Assembly: GCF_964204865.1 (NCBI RefSeq)
Contig: NC_135255.1
Coordinates: 3,472,001-3,536,000 of the forward strand
DNA from: Styela clava
Taxonomy: Eukaryota > Chordata > Ascidiacea > Stolidobranchia > Styelidae
Reading direction: 5' to 3'
DNA length: 64,000 nt
Numbering within the stretch: the first letter of the stretch is position 1; every line of letters starts with the position of its first letter. This document shows, in pieces, positions 25,501-37,999 of this stretch. The notes below the pieces were generated by a model. The model had not been told where the DNA came from and did not search any database. It saw only the letters and a program-made list of their open reading frames with translations. The position numbers and the translations under genes are program-made.

Positions 25501-25709
25501 TTACTGAATGTTATAAGCATTGAGGTACAGATTTTTTAATTACATTTTGAGCGTTTTATAGGTCTTGGAGCGCATAGTAACTGGGAGCATATTTCAAAGT
25601 TTTATGCCCATGTACTTTATGGAATTTTGTGTACGACTGAATGAAAAGCGGGTCATAAAGCTATTGGTAGAGGAACGTGTTGCATAAAAGCGAATAACGC
25701 TTTGCTTAA
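22563..25709. other. Intergenic, no gene recognised
   Basis: AT-rich with scattered short frames. It contains one hAT-like terminus at 24464 and nothing else I can assign. Confidence 0.45.
24464..24540 (+). mobile_element. Single hAT-like terminus (solo end)
   Basis: CAGGGTCGTCCAACCCG followed by repeated GGCCCGC words is the typical start of a GC-ended hAT MITE, like the ends at 11700, 32090 and 40406. No matching inverted end was found within the next 1.5 kb, so it is a truncated copy or the partner has decayed. Confidence 0.5.
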
Positions 25710-25714
25710 CGAAA

Positions 25715-26540
25715 TAGATAGTGAATGCAACAGACAATTTATTATTATGGTGTTGGTGCATAATTTTCAGCAGTTCAATTTTTTAAATGTTACAATTTTA
25801 AGAACTTGCATCTTATAATAGTAGGAGTCTAAATTTGACCGTGGTACTGCATTAGTAATGGCACGAATCGCTTATTTTGCATAACTTCAATGCGATGTAA
25901 TAACGTTTTGCTTGCTGAACCCAAAGCCGCAATGCCATATTGGATATGAGACTGGAACAGAGCATAATATACCATACGTAGAATTGACATTGGTGTGTAT
26001 GGACAATCTTATACAACATTCCTCCCGACTTAAATAATTCAACGGCAATGCTATTTATTTGAATATACCAGTACAATTTATTATCAATATGGTGCCAAGA
26101 TATTTATAAGTTTTAACATTTTCAAGAATAGTCCCCCCAATTTACCATCATTATGTTTGAATTTGTTCGGAGTTATCAGCATAGTTTTGGATTTATTCAC
26201 ATTTAGAGTTAGTTCGTTGAATTTCCATCCAATTTACAACTTTTTTTTTATATCAGTATTCACTCTTGACTGAGAGCACATTATGAGACTTATCACTATC
26301 AAGAAGGTTTGTGTCGTCCGCAAATAATTTTGATAATGGTGTGGAACTGCGTGCGAGATCATTGATATAGATCAGAAACAGAGTCCCAAACAAGAACCCT
26401 GGGGGACCCCGTGGGTCACAGGTAAGACAGATTAGCAATATGAACCCATTGATACATATTGTGTTCTATTTGTCAAATAGCTAGTAAGGAAGTGATTTGC
26501 TTTCCCCTTATACCATAAGGCCACAACCTATTAATTCCTT
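25715..26540 (-). mobile_element. Non-LTR retrotransposon reverse-transcriptase remnant
   Basis: Read on the minus strand in shifting frames, it shows in order KGKANHFLTSYLTNRTQYVS, then GVPQGS with a frameshift, LFLIYINDL, the catalytic box FADDTNLL at about 26310-26335, a thumb-region segment with KTMLITPNKF and YKYLGTI, and a C-terminal ISNM-type motif near 25940. This order is that of non-LTR (LINE) reverse transcriptases of the Jockey/CR1 kind. Stops and frameshifts show it is dead. No endonuclease domain was found upstream. Confidence 0.85.
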
Positions 26541-26869
26541 TTAATTAGATTTATGTTATTTTCTAAACTTGGTGTTTCTGGCGCATACAGCATTTAATCC
26601 ATTTTGTCCATTGGTTGATCGTCGTCTTCATCATCATTGTTAATTTATCATATTTTAGTTGAGTAGTGGGTTTCTCATGCGAACTGCTTGAATATCCCCT
26701 TTTCTCAGCTAATGACGCTGGGAATACATTTCTAGGTCGATAGTCTACTGTAAAAGATTAGATAACCGCCCTACTTTTTTTTGGTGTACGTCGCATAAGC
26801 TATTGGTACTGTTTAGTCATTTGCATTCGTATCCATATAACCGAGCATTACTCGCATGCACCAGTCAGT

Positions 26870-28195
26870 CTTTAGAGAGACTTATCTCGTGTTATAATAT
26901 CAGGCATTTTAGCTACGTTGGAAAATGTCGGACCCGGGTGGTATTTGACTTCTCAAGAACACAGAATCTAACTAATATACATGGGAATACTAATAGGTTA
27001 GTTCATTCTTTTAGTTTATCAGGTTGGAAAATCCTACCTATATTTCAATTCCCATTGGAGAATATTTTACATTTTTCACGCAAACTAAACCCAAATACAT
27101 TTATTGACTAGGCAGTAATCTACACATCACGACATGAGAATTGGGGTTCCACCGGAACAAAGGAAATTTCTCTATCTCATCCTAGCCCCTATTCTATCCG
27201 AGTCTTTTATCTTACATTTAGCCTTATTTTGAAATTTCTTGTTATATGTTGCGACTTTTAGATTCAAATATTTTAGATTTTGTTTCTAGCCTTTTTACAA
27301 TTGAACCAATATTTGGTTCAACTACAATAGTACAGTTCCAGATTATTATGTGTCGTCAACTTTCCACTTTTGGTGAAACTTGGTATCATGCCTTTTGAAA
27401 CTCGGTATATAACCATTTGTATTTTGTTGTCTGAGTATTTACGATGATACATCTTACCATTATATTACCGTTACGCCATTATAATGCAGTTCACATGTTT
27501 CGAAATAAATGTATATACATTGTGACATGTTCAAAGAATAAATTTGCATTTAATTAAGGATACAATGTATCATTTATATCAACATGTATAGAAAATATTT
27601 GCTTATTATGTTAGGTAATAAAAAACTAGTACAATGAAATGTCTCATCGTTTCAGGTACGAGTAAAAGGATTGTAAGACAATGCACAGCACGGAGAGTTT
27701 AGTCCAATTGCCTTACAACGAATTCGGCAATTATAAATATAGGAAAAGAAAATGTCTCATAAATTTGAAAAAGAACGAAGATCAAATGAATACTAGTTAC
27801 GAAAATCAGCAATTTTTTATTGAGAAGACTAAATGTGAAGTACATCATTCAAGCAAAATATAATATCTCAACTACAAATTTTGGGTATTCAAATATTAGC
27901 TTATAATTTATATTAAATTGATCAAATTGAACCAAACATTCATCCACTGAATTGAAAAAATTTAATTATTCAAAATTATTATATCTTTATATATATACAA
28001 AAAAAGTGTAGCAAAAGCCAGGAACCTTTTTGATGCAAATATTTATTGAAATGATATCTGTCATATCCAAAGCATTTTAAACAGTATATCCGTTCGGTTT
28101 CTTGCACGAGTAAAGTGTATGAAATCTTTTATTGGATTATAAATGAGGATTTCAAATGATTGCAACTTGCTATATCAATTTGGTATTCATTAAAT
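26870..28195. repeat. Duplicated 3' flank of type A locus, unit II
   Basis: Collinear with 13930-14997 (unit I) and, from about 27230, with 38000-38834 (unit III). Begins GAGAGACTTATCTCGTG and runs into the 3' end of the gene at 28196. Confidence 0.75.
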
Positions 28196-29305
28196 TTATT
28201 TATGTGTGCAGCCCTGTTTTTTTGAGTTTTTCCAGATAAGATAGATTATCCAATTTTCTTGATACGATGGTATGTAAGCTATTTCTTTGGAAAATGTTAC
28301 TGAGTACTGCAATTTATTGAGTGCATTTTCGAATAATTTCTGATATTGAGGATATCTTGCTGCGTTTCCATGACAAATGTAAATACCGTTCTCCTTCAGA
28401 ACTTCCATTGAAAGGTTAAGAAGTTGTCTGAGAAAAATCCATTTATTCCCTTCATTTTTCAAGCTTACTGGAATTGAAGTTATGTCATTTATGATAACAT
28501 CAACTTTTAACCTATTTTTCACGGCTCTTTTGAGATATTCTTCTGCATCTTCAATAATAATTCGATAATTTTTTCCAGTCATAGAATCTAGGACATCACC
28601 ACAAATTGGTCGAAAGTACAGTTTTGTAACATCAATCATTCGCTGATCATAATCTACGGCTGTTATCATGGACGATCCAAGATCTTTGATTCTTCGTACA
28701 ATACACCCATCGCCTCCTCCAAGAATAAGTACAGTTTTATTTGTATACTCCACTCTTCCAAATCCAGACAAAGCGTACGAAAACGCTTCGTAGTCGGTTT
28801 CGCCAATATTTGTATCATTATCACAATACAGGCAATTTCCAAATGCAACTGAGTGTAAAATCCGTATATGTTGTTTTGATGTAACTTCATCAAACACTAC
28901 TTTGTCAAAATCTTTTTCAACGATGAATCCCTCACATACATCGTAACAAGAAAACTCTCTACCTCTTTTCAAAGGAGGAAGACTATCATACCGAGGTGTT
29001 TTCGGAATTTCTGCAAACTCTAATTTTCTTATGTCTTCATCTACCTTATTAACAAGAGCTTTAAATTCGGGATTATCTATGTTTGTAGTGTGTATATCTA
29101 ACGTAAACAAGCCTTCGTCTGCTTCTTGTAATAAGGCTTTCAATCTATTGCTGTTTGCGTAAAGGGCTGTAATCTTTTGTCTACTTTAAAACACAAGCTT
29201 GCAGTTTATGTCCATCGTCTTTATAAGCTTGCTTATTTCATTTATAAATTCTTCTCTCTTCATTTTGATAACATTCATTCTAAATTCAAGTAGCCATGAA
29301 TCCAT
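28196..29305 (-). pseudogene. SMS-like: Spermine synthase-like copy 4 (type A), single in-frame stop
   Basis: The frame is collinear with the intact copies over 370 codons, with no indel, from MDSWLLEFRMN to the stop. The only lesion is TAA at 29186-29188 (codon 40), where copy 1 has CAA (Gln). GGGDGC, VDYDQR, the aspartate of IINDIT and PSYQENW are all kept, and this copy keeps the human-like GGGDG loop. Starting at the next methionine (29143) would give 315 residues without much of the N-terminal domain that makes spermine synthase dimerise. It may be a very young pseudogene, a segregating null allele, or an assembly error. No introns. Confidence 0.85.
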
Positions 29306-29394
29306 TCTTCTAGATGGGTCTCGAACGATTATGGCTATGTAATAAAAACCTGAATAATTTGGAAAAGACCAAAATGAATGAACCAAGCATGATG

Positions 29395-29757
29395 AAAAAA
29401 TTTGAACGACGATATAAGACTTGTTCGCCACAGCCCCACACCCCTACTTTTATGTCAAGTGTCATTTCGAAGATTTTGTTAGTATTTCCCTCCACATACG
29501 TACAATATCTACACTTATTTGTATTCAGACAACTTTGTTAATGCCTTCATATAATTATTACCAATCGCATATCGTCTCATAGTAATATCATTTGACAGTA
29601 TTTTAGGCAACTATTATTTTCCCGTTCCAACATGCTGAAAACCTTCAAACTTTATATTTTGTTTATTTTCTTCGAAATATATATAATAATTTTATTTAAT
29701 GTAATCGATCAACAATTTATCAATCCAGTATATTACCTTTAGCGACATACAATATAC
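29395..29757. repeat. 3' flank of a type B locus, without its gene
   Basis: From GATGAAAAAATTTGAACG to CGACATACAATATAC this block matches 34815-35145 and 42393-42720, which lie downstream of the type B spermine-synthase-like genes copies 5 and 7. Here the expected gene does not follow; the sequence jumps directly to the type B 5' flank. Confidence 0.7.
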
Positions 29758-31000
29758 AACTTATTTACTTGGAGATCAAGAGATACTATTACACAACGTC
29801 TGGCACAAGCGATAACTCTCAAATTGAGCCGTGGGTTCAAATGTACTGTCACCATCCTAACCACTTTAAAAATGATAATTAAACCCTTCATGTGGTCCCG
29901 ACCATTGATGAAGATTGTTGAAGTTCCGAATAACGTATCCATTGAACTTTGAATTTGCTAAAATCTAAATTCAATCCTTGTCGAGTTTAAATAGTATGTT
30001 AAACTGAATTCATTTCAAATCACTATACAGTCTTGCTTCTAGAAAAATTATTGGTCGGAAACCGTAGAATGGAGTGGAATTTTATACAATTACAACTGCA
30101 AGTGATTGAAAACTTGGTACTGTTCATAACAAAGTGGGTAGATATGTTAAATGAAATAAATACAAACAAAAGCAACTGTATTCCACCCAGTCTATTCATC
30201 AATCAGCATTTAAGCTGATTCACATAAGCAATCAAACTGCAACGCGCTGTGGTTTCACTATCCATAGTTGGCCAAAATTAGTCAACGCCGACGATATCCG
30301 CTTGTCACCGTCCTCAACTAAGGTCTAAACTCCCTTGGCAAATAAAAAGCTACCTTTCCTATTTCGACGAATATCGTTCTACCTGTTCAGTGAATCATCA
30401 ATATTACCAGATTTTAAACGCTCAGATCAATTCCAAGTACTTGCCTTACAGCAATTACAAATTCTGTTAGGAACATGTCTTTTTAATATCCCAAAAATAA
30501 ATTGGTCATCCATCTTAATTTTCATAGCTGATGGCTTGAGCCTTTCAGGATTGACTTGTCCGTGAATTTTTTTAACACACTTATTTTATATATTTGCATA
30601 AGCCATGCTATTGATTTGTGATGGAGTTGTGAGGAATCGGAAAAGATCATAAGTCTTTGTGACACGCCAATATGTCTGAAACAAGTCACGAGTGTCTTGG
30701 GCAAGTTCAAGTTGTTAACACAGTATCAAATCTGATCGACTCTGATTAAAATGTCATTTGTTGGAAGCATAAATAATATTGCAAACACATGACCACCTGC
30801 AAGTCACGCGGCATGAGCTCACAGATTTTTCACATAAATCGAGGTGCCTTGAATAATATCAAGTTCATGTGCTGAGATGAGCTCAGAATGTTCTCGTGAT
30901 ATACCACTCTGGAGAAATTCTTGTAGAGAACGATGTGTAAACACGGTATTCAACCCTTTTCAAAAGCTATTGGGTGATTTTCGATGTGTTTTAATTCCTG
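29758..31000. repeat. 5' flank of a type B locus, without its gene
   Basis: From GATCAAGAGATA through AACGTCTGGCACAAGCGATAAC to the CATGAGCTCA and TTCTCGTGATATACC region this matches 36165-37555 and, shorter, 44305-44960. Those blocks sit upstream of type B genes on the minus strand. It supports deletion of a type B gene at about 29757. Confidence 0.7.
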
Positions 31001-32089
31001 TTTGCATGCAATAACACTATGAATAGCTGAAAATCATATCTAATTTAAAAAGGATATCACTCTTTATTTCAAATATTTACAATTCAAACACTTGCAACTG
31101 CAGAATACCTTCATGGTGTTTGAGCTCCTACAACGTAGTTTCTTACTAACTTAAATTTGGCATTTCTAACATTTTCAAACTATACATGGATCTTTTGGAT
31201 CATCATCATGGATTAAATTTGCTTTTCTTACGCTATGCAATCAGAGAGCTGTATACCCAAGATCCAGAGATAGATAGACGCACGGCATAAAACACTGCTT
31301 CTGCCCCATCTAGACTAGATTACGTCAGTGGTTCTTCCATTGTTGTTTCTATTTTTCTTCTAATGCGTGAATAGCAAAATCACTGTATTATTTTAATATA
31401 TTAACCAAAAGTAACGACTCAGCATTATGCACCTGTTGAGAATAGTTCTCGCTCTTTTTAAGGTCGCCATCCCCAGTCAAGAAACCTCGAAATATACACC
31501 ATAATGTTTTATTGTGCTTTGAGAATAAATTATTATTTGTCTAACAACTAGGATGAATACAAGAACGCAGTTGTCGTAGTAGCTTTTTTCCTGTAGCTCA
31601 TCGCATGTTGGCAGTCTTCATATTAAAGTAAATGGTTCCAGGAAAGAGCAGGTAGCCGTTAGTACAGTATTTCAAAGGATTTTAATGGATCGGTATCAGA
31701 TTTCTCATTTTTGCATCTTGAAAGGGATGCTTTGCCTTTCAAAACTTCCCTGCGCGAATGGCTTAAGACGCTTGACTTTTCAATTTATACATTATTTTGT
31801 CATTATTATTATTTTGTTATACATTATCGTGGCGGGGCGTTCTCCGATGATCCGAGCTTATTAACCTTTTAAAAGTTAACACCATCAGTGGTACATCCTG
31901 CCACTCAACGGTTCCAACGTGAAGACATACTAGATAGAAAGAAAGTTATTATGTTGCCGGAAAAATGTTGTGCAACTTCAGAAGTTGAAAATAATGAGTT
32001 CGATATATGTTGTCGGTAGTTTAGTAATACCACTGTATCATTTCGGATAAGTAGCATGTATAGTGTAAAACAACCGACATAGTTTGAAC
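31001..32089. other. Intergenic, no gene recognised
   Basis: No reading frame with gene character and no repeat recognised. Confidence 0.45.
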
Positions 32090-32980
32090 CAAGGGTGTGC
32101 AACTTTTATCACAATGGGCCAAATACAAGTAACTGGGTGAAGCCGCGGGCCGCGCCTAGAAACTTTACCTACAAAAGGCTCTGGATACGAAAGATCCAAA
32201 TTACGAAGATTCTTATCGTAAAAATACTACTTCGGCAAGCGTAAGATTTTCTACATACGAAGGGCCGAAAACCAAAAACGTAAAAAGCGGGTGTATTGAT
32301 GTTTATTTAATTTAGGGTAATTTAATGCAATACTTGAATATGGGATGTCCAATTTGAATTTAATAATATCGAATAACGTGACTGTCGAGTATCGTTTTTC
32401 GTGTTTATAAGAGTACCTAATATGTCACACATATCCTAGCGCCGCCGTCCACATTTCGATATGAAATATTTTACAATTATTTCATATTTTATGGTAATCG
32501 AAGGCAGCTGAATTTCATTAGTGTGGGCTCATTTTCGTACATTACGTTCTCTCTCAGCGGTCAACTTTTGCAGGCTCTCACTCTCCACGGTCTTCGTTTA
32601 GCCAAGTTTTTCCTGTAGTTGCAAGCACAAAAAAATTGTTTCTTTTTGTTATTGATATTACGGCATTGTTAAGGGTCCTTGCAGAAATGTTGAGTTGAAA
32701 CGCATAGATTCAGTAAAAACCACGTTTTTATAACATTGTGATTTTTGCAACAGGATTTTGCTAGCTAGTTTTGCTTATACGACAGTGACACTCATGTACT
32801 GATATAGGCTTTGCAACACAAAGAGATTGGAATTGCTCACACGTACCAAATAAACTAAAAACTCGTTTCGCGGGCACAGTATTCAAAATTGGCACTTCAC
32901 TGCGAGCCTTACAGTTTTTCTTTGCGGGCCACATTTGCCCGCATGCATTTAGCCCGCGGGTCGCAGTTTGCACATCCCTG
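32090..32980. mobile_element. hAT element, 891 bp, non-autonomous
   Basis: The left end CAAGGGTGTGCAACTTTT and the right end GTTTGCACATCCCTG are inverted partners. GTTTGAAC (32082-32089) and GTTTAAAC (32981-32988) form the 8-bp target duplication with one mismatch. GGGCC and GCCCGC words sit just inside both ends. The interior encodes nothing recognisable. Confidence 0.85.
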
Positions 32981-33459
32981 GTTTAAACCTAAAGGATATT
33001 TTTTTATATATATATCACTTAATTTCGTTTGTTTCATTGATTGTACCGTTACATAGGCCGAGACTAGATTAGCGATATGTGGTTCGATTCTTTCTTGGAT
33101 GTTCACCTAGTTCAAATATCGTGGCATATATTCAACCTGGTGCCAAACGTTTGAGAAGTTCAGAGTATCTACGGGTACAATAAAGAGATCGAAGATTTAT
33201 TCAGGTATCACGATAATTTGAAAAGAAACATGAAATTGGTCGCAACTTTTTTTCTGTTCTAATTTAAAGTATAAATATTTTGTAATATTGTAACCATAAA
33301 CTGTTTAGATGTTTAATTTTCTAGTATTATGAGAACGCGTATTTGATTAGTTGAATAATTCTGGAATCGAAGAATATAAAGTATAATCGGTTGTACACTC
33401 AATATTGAGTTGATATCGCATATTGCAAGTCAAAAATCTAACTCAAGAATCTGTTCCAA

Positions 33460-34789
33460 CACACTACCTTTGCATGCATTTTGCTCAACAGTATGAAATA
33501 CATTGTACATATGCTTCTCATACCTAACTCTCATTAACAAGTTTGGGAATCCTTTCTGAGCAATATCACACTCTGATATAATCGAACGTTCAACATAAAT
33601 GCGTTATTTTCTTCTTGTCAGTCGCAGTTATGTATATATCGTTAGTACAAAACTGAATGTGAGCTTATACAACGCGTGACAGAATTGAAAACTATATAAT
33701 TAATCCATATTATCTAATTTGCATTTCTATTAATTTATTGTTCATGGTAGGGCTACATGGACGGGAAGTACATTCCCTGAAACCGCAACGAACCAGGAAA
33801 TTCAAGTCAAAACTCGACTGAACCCGAATAACTAACTATTAATTTGAAAGCTTCAATTATATATGGCCAAATCAAATCTCAAAATATTGTTTGAGTGGTG
33901 TTTGAATATTTCATCTTGTAACTTGGGTTAGCAAGTACCAGTACACAATATGAAAAAGCAAACGAGATATGCAGTATGCAATTATCACGTTCTCTATCTA
34001 GCATATTATTTTATGAGGGGTCTTGACACAGATTTTTTTTTCTTATAAATATGAACAATTCTAAGTAAACTCGCAACGGTACTCCGGTAGTATGTGTACC
34101 AGGTTAAAACACGTCACAAGGTGTCGCTATTTTCATTCTGACACATAAAAAACGAATATCTTGAAGTCCACAGAAGTTTTTGAAATAGGTAAAAGTAATA
34201 GCTTTCTGATAAAAAAAATCAATCTTTAACCACTGAAAATTTCAAAGCAATTGGTCCAGTATTCGAAGAAAAAAGCGATTTCATTATGACGAAAGAGAAG
34301 AATACTAACAAGAACAACAACATAATATTGAAACTATCATTTTGTACACTGATGTGTCCAACAAGGTGCAAGTCAATCATGGTAACGGTTGCTTCACCAA
34401 TAGCTGTTAAAAGTAGATATGACTTATTCACTAATCATCCAACAATCTACCAAAAACGCTTTTGACGCCTCCTCCCCAAATCCACCTACGCAGACAGAAG
34501 TGCTGGAAATCATTAATAGATACTTAATAATTGCTGAAAGCACATCATGTCATAACGAGTCAATGCATGTAGGCATGTGCTTCCTAAAACTCCGAGGAAG
34601 TATACAACCGGAAATACGTTGTTCTACTAGATTTAGATATTACTTGCTAGAATATTTTTATCTTGAGAGCGAATTGAGTGTGGATTTATGTTACATATGT
34701 TTGTTTTATGATTCAGGAAAAGCAGGTATCATTTCGTAACTACTAATCATCATGTGTATCATTAGTATATACATCATATACTAATCATA
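33460..34789. repeat. Distal part of the type B unit, copy in unit III
   Basis: Shares with 41070-42379 a run starting near CAACAGTATGAAATACATTG and ending near a TAATCATCATGT stretch, with indels. Part of repeat B (34170-34350) is embedded only here. No gene is supported. Confidence 0.7.
34170..34350. repeat. Dispersed repeat B, 3' part
   Basis: Matches 8756-8900 through AACCACTGAAAATTTC, GCAATTGGTCCAGTATTCGA and ACAACATAATATTGAAAC. Confidence 0.6.
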
Positions 34790-35465
34790 CAAATTAATCA
34801 TGTATCGACCACGATGGAAAATTTTGATCGGTGATGGACAAGTTTCATTTTGGAGATTTGTAAGTATTACTTCCACAGAAGTTGAATATCTACACCTATT
34901 TGTATAGGCAGGCAACTCAAGCAGGTTAATGCCTCTATATACTGTATATCGAATTACATATTGTCTCATAGTAACATAATTTGACTGTATTTCACAAGTC
35001 TGTCTAATCCCGTTCTGACACGATGGAACCTTCAAACTTGATATTTTGTTTATTTTCTTTGGAATATGTCGTCTTTATTCAATGCAATAAAATGAACAAT
35101 TTATCAATAACGTATATCCCCTTTATCGACATGCAATATATGATTGTATTATTCCTGAATATTACGATAAAAAGTTTAAAATATATTTATATTTTGTAAG
35201 ATGTAGGAATACAATTTTAATATAGCTATCACAATTTAGTGCAAATATAAAAAAGAAGCATTACCGTGTATGGGGTCTAGAGTATCAGATTGTGATATAT
35301 ATCTGCTTTATTGCGATAAGATATAATAGAACGATAGAGAATATAACGTTACGTGTTTATCATATTCATAGCATCTTCATTTGTAGAGCGCAGTTGACCG
35401 TGTATTAAAATCAAACTGAAAAGTAACAGACTCCATACTATATGATTATTAAAAGGTGTGAGAAT
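34790..35465. repeat. 3' flank of type B locus, unit III
   Basis: Collinear with 42380-43076 downstream of the intact type B gene and, in its distal half, with 29395-29757. Confidence 0.7.
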
Positions 35466-36087
35466 TTACATTTCAATAACCGAGTTTGTCTGGGTATCTG
35501 ATTGTAAGTGCACAAGAATAAGCACAGTTTTATCGACGTAATCGACCTTCCCAATTCCGGACATCGCATGAGAAAATCCTTCATAGTCCGACTCAGCAAG
35601 ATTCAAATCGCCGTTACAGTAAAAAACATTTCCAAATGAGACCGAGTGTAGAATTCTAATGTGCTGTCTCGACGTAACTTCATCGAGAACTACTTTATCA
35701 AAATCTCTTTCCCCTATCATTCCATCGGAGAAATCATAGCAAGAAAACTCTCGGCCTCTTTTTGAAGCAGGAAGACTATCATACCGAGGTGTTTTTGGTA
35801 TTTCCGCAAAGTCTAATTTTCTAATATTTTCATCTAACTGATTCATACGATCTATAAAATAGGAATTCCTTTTTGTTGTAGCGTGAATGTCCAATGTAAA
35901 CAAACCGCCATCAGTTTGTTGCAATAATGCTTTTAATCCATTGCTGTTCATATAAAGTGCAGTAATCGAATCCTTTCTATTTTCAAACATGATATTGCAG
36001 TTCATGTTCAATGTCTTGATAAGTTTGCTCATTTTCTTTATTCGCTTTGCTAGTGTTCATTCGAAACTCAAGAAGCCATGAATCCAT
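35466..36087 (-). pseudogene. Spermine-synthase-like pseudogene, copy 5 (type B), internal deletion
   Basis: Closest to copy 7 (43077-44222). Two lesions are visible. A small deletion after the first 16 or so codons throws MDSWLLEFRMN out of frame with the rest, leaving MSKLIK at 36032 as the next usable methionine. A second deletion of about 0.5 kb joins TVLIL directly to the C-terminal tail QSDTQTNS. That removes GGGDA, VDYDQ, the catalytic aspartate and the PSYQENW segment, yet keeps the tail in frame. The 188-residue product would be only an N-terminal domain plus part of the catalytic domain, so it has no aminopropyltransferase activity. Confidence 0.85.
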
Positions 36088-36139
36088 TTTAGAGTCATGT
36101 AATAGATGTATAAAGTAATTAAATAATAATCTATAAATA

Positions 36140-37560
36140 TTGAGAGATAAAAGGAGTATTTACTTAACGATCAAGAGATAATATTACCCAACGTCTGGCA
36201 CAAGCGATAACAATCAAATTGAACTGATATGATTTGTACATATTACAATACCCTCACAAGACCATAATATTATTATCGTCTCACTTTTTAACTCTTGTTG
36301 ATCACTCCAGTTAATTAACTTAAACCGCGGAGGTGGATATATTAAAAAGAAAAACACTGAAATAGAAATAAACGTGTAAAAGATTGATAGACAAGTAAAC
36401 ATCACTTATACAAAAACAAAGGAAAGTAAAGAACAGATTTTTTATTCGGATAAATATTTAGGACATAGTTATCAGCGGGCACACTTTTTAGAGTGTGTAA
36501 CGGACCTGAAACAGGAAACTCAAACTTCGAACCAGACTGAACTGGAAAAATTATACATTTGTAACCCTGGCGTGTAGATAAGAAATCTCAAATACCCCAG
36601 CCATTATAAAACTGTTCAGCTTATTAAGTAGTCCTGACCATTGATTAAGATTTTCGAAGTTCTAAATTAAGTGTTTATTCCATAACTTTGAACTTTATTT
36701 AGTCAATTGGTTGAAAATTTTAGTGTAGAATTGTATACAATTACAACTACAAGTTATTGATAACTTGTAACTGTTCATGACAAAGTGGATAAAAACAAAC
36801 AGAAGCAACTGTATTCCACTCAGTCTATCCATAAATCAACTTTTAAGCGGATTCAAATAACCCATCAAAGTGCAAAACGCTGTAGTTACACTATCTGTAG
36901 TTAGCCAAAATTAGTCGACGCCGACAACATCCGCTTGTCACTGTCCTCAACTAAGGTCAAAACTCCCTTGACAAATTAAAAGCTACCTTTCCTATTTCGG
37001 CGAATATCGTTCTACATGTTCAGTGAATCATCAATAATAACAGTTTTTAAACGCTCAGATCAATTCCAAGTATTTGCCTTACAGCAATTACAAATGTCTT
37101 TATAATATCTGAAAAATTAAATGGTCGTCCATCTTAATTTTCATAGTTGATTGTTTGAGCCTTTCAGGATTGACTTGTCGGTGAATTTTTTTAAACACAT
37201 ATTTTATATATTTGCATAAGCCATGTTACTGATTTGTGATGAAGTTGTGACGAATCGGACAAAGTCATAAATTTTTGTGACACGTCAATATGTCTGAAAC
37301 AAGTCACGGGTGTCTTGGGCAAGTTCAAGTTGTTAACACAGTATCAAATCTGATCGACTCTAATTTAAATGTCATTTGCTGAAAGCATAAATAATATTGC
37401 AAAGACATGACCACCTGCAAGTCACGCAGCATGAGCTCAAAGAGTTTTCACATAAATCGAGGTGCCCTGATTGATATCAAGTTCGTTTGATGAAGATGAG
37501 CTCAGAATATTCTCGTGATATACCCCTATTGAGAAATTCTTGTAGAGATAAATGTGTAAC
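36140..37560. repeat. 5' flank of type B locus, unit III
   Basis: Collinear with 29758-31000 and partly with 44270-44960. Contains the shared AACGTCTGGCACAAGCGATAAC, GTTCTACxTGTTCAGTGAATC and CACCTGCAAGTCACGC segments. It has the position of promoter plus upstream sequence for the minus-strand type B gene. Confidence 0.7.
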
Positions 37561-37579
37561 AAACCACTCCTTAGCTAGT

Positions 37580-37930
37580 GAATGCTGCAACCAATTTATT
37601 ATTATGGTGTTGGTGCATAATTTTCAGCACTTCAATTTTTATAAATCTCAGCAATTTTACGAATCTGCATCTTATAATTGTAGGAGTCTAAATTTGACCG
37701 TGGACCGGCATTGGTAATGGTACAAAACGACCTATTTTGCATAAATTTAGTTCCCCCAATTTGAATCCCAGGCCGCGATGCCATATTGGATATGAGACTG
37801 TAACAGAGCATAATATACCATATACGTAGAGTTGACATTGATGTGTAGGGACGAAGCTTATACAACATTCCTGCCAACTTAGATAATTTAATTCCTCTAT
37901 CTCGTATAACCTTTTTATATAACATTTAGA
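37580..37930 (-). mobile_element. Non-LTR reverse-transcriptase C-terminal remnant
   Basis: Minus-strand translation gives KLSKLAGMLYKLRPYTSMST followed by a LISNMA-type motif, the post-catalytic segment of a LINE reverse transcriptase. It matches the corresponding part of the remnant at 25715-26100. Upstream catalytic motifs are missing. Confidence 0.75.
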
Positions 37931-37999
37931 CCAATTGTGAAATTTCTTGAAATATGTGGCGACAGGCACTTTTAGATTCTGTTTGATTAGGTTTATAAT

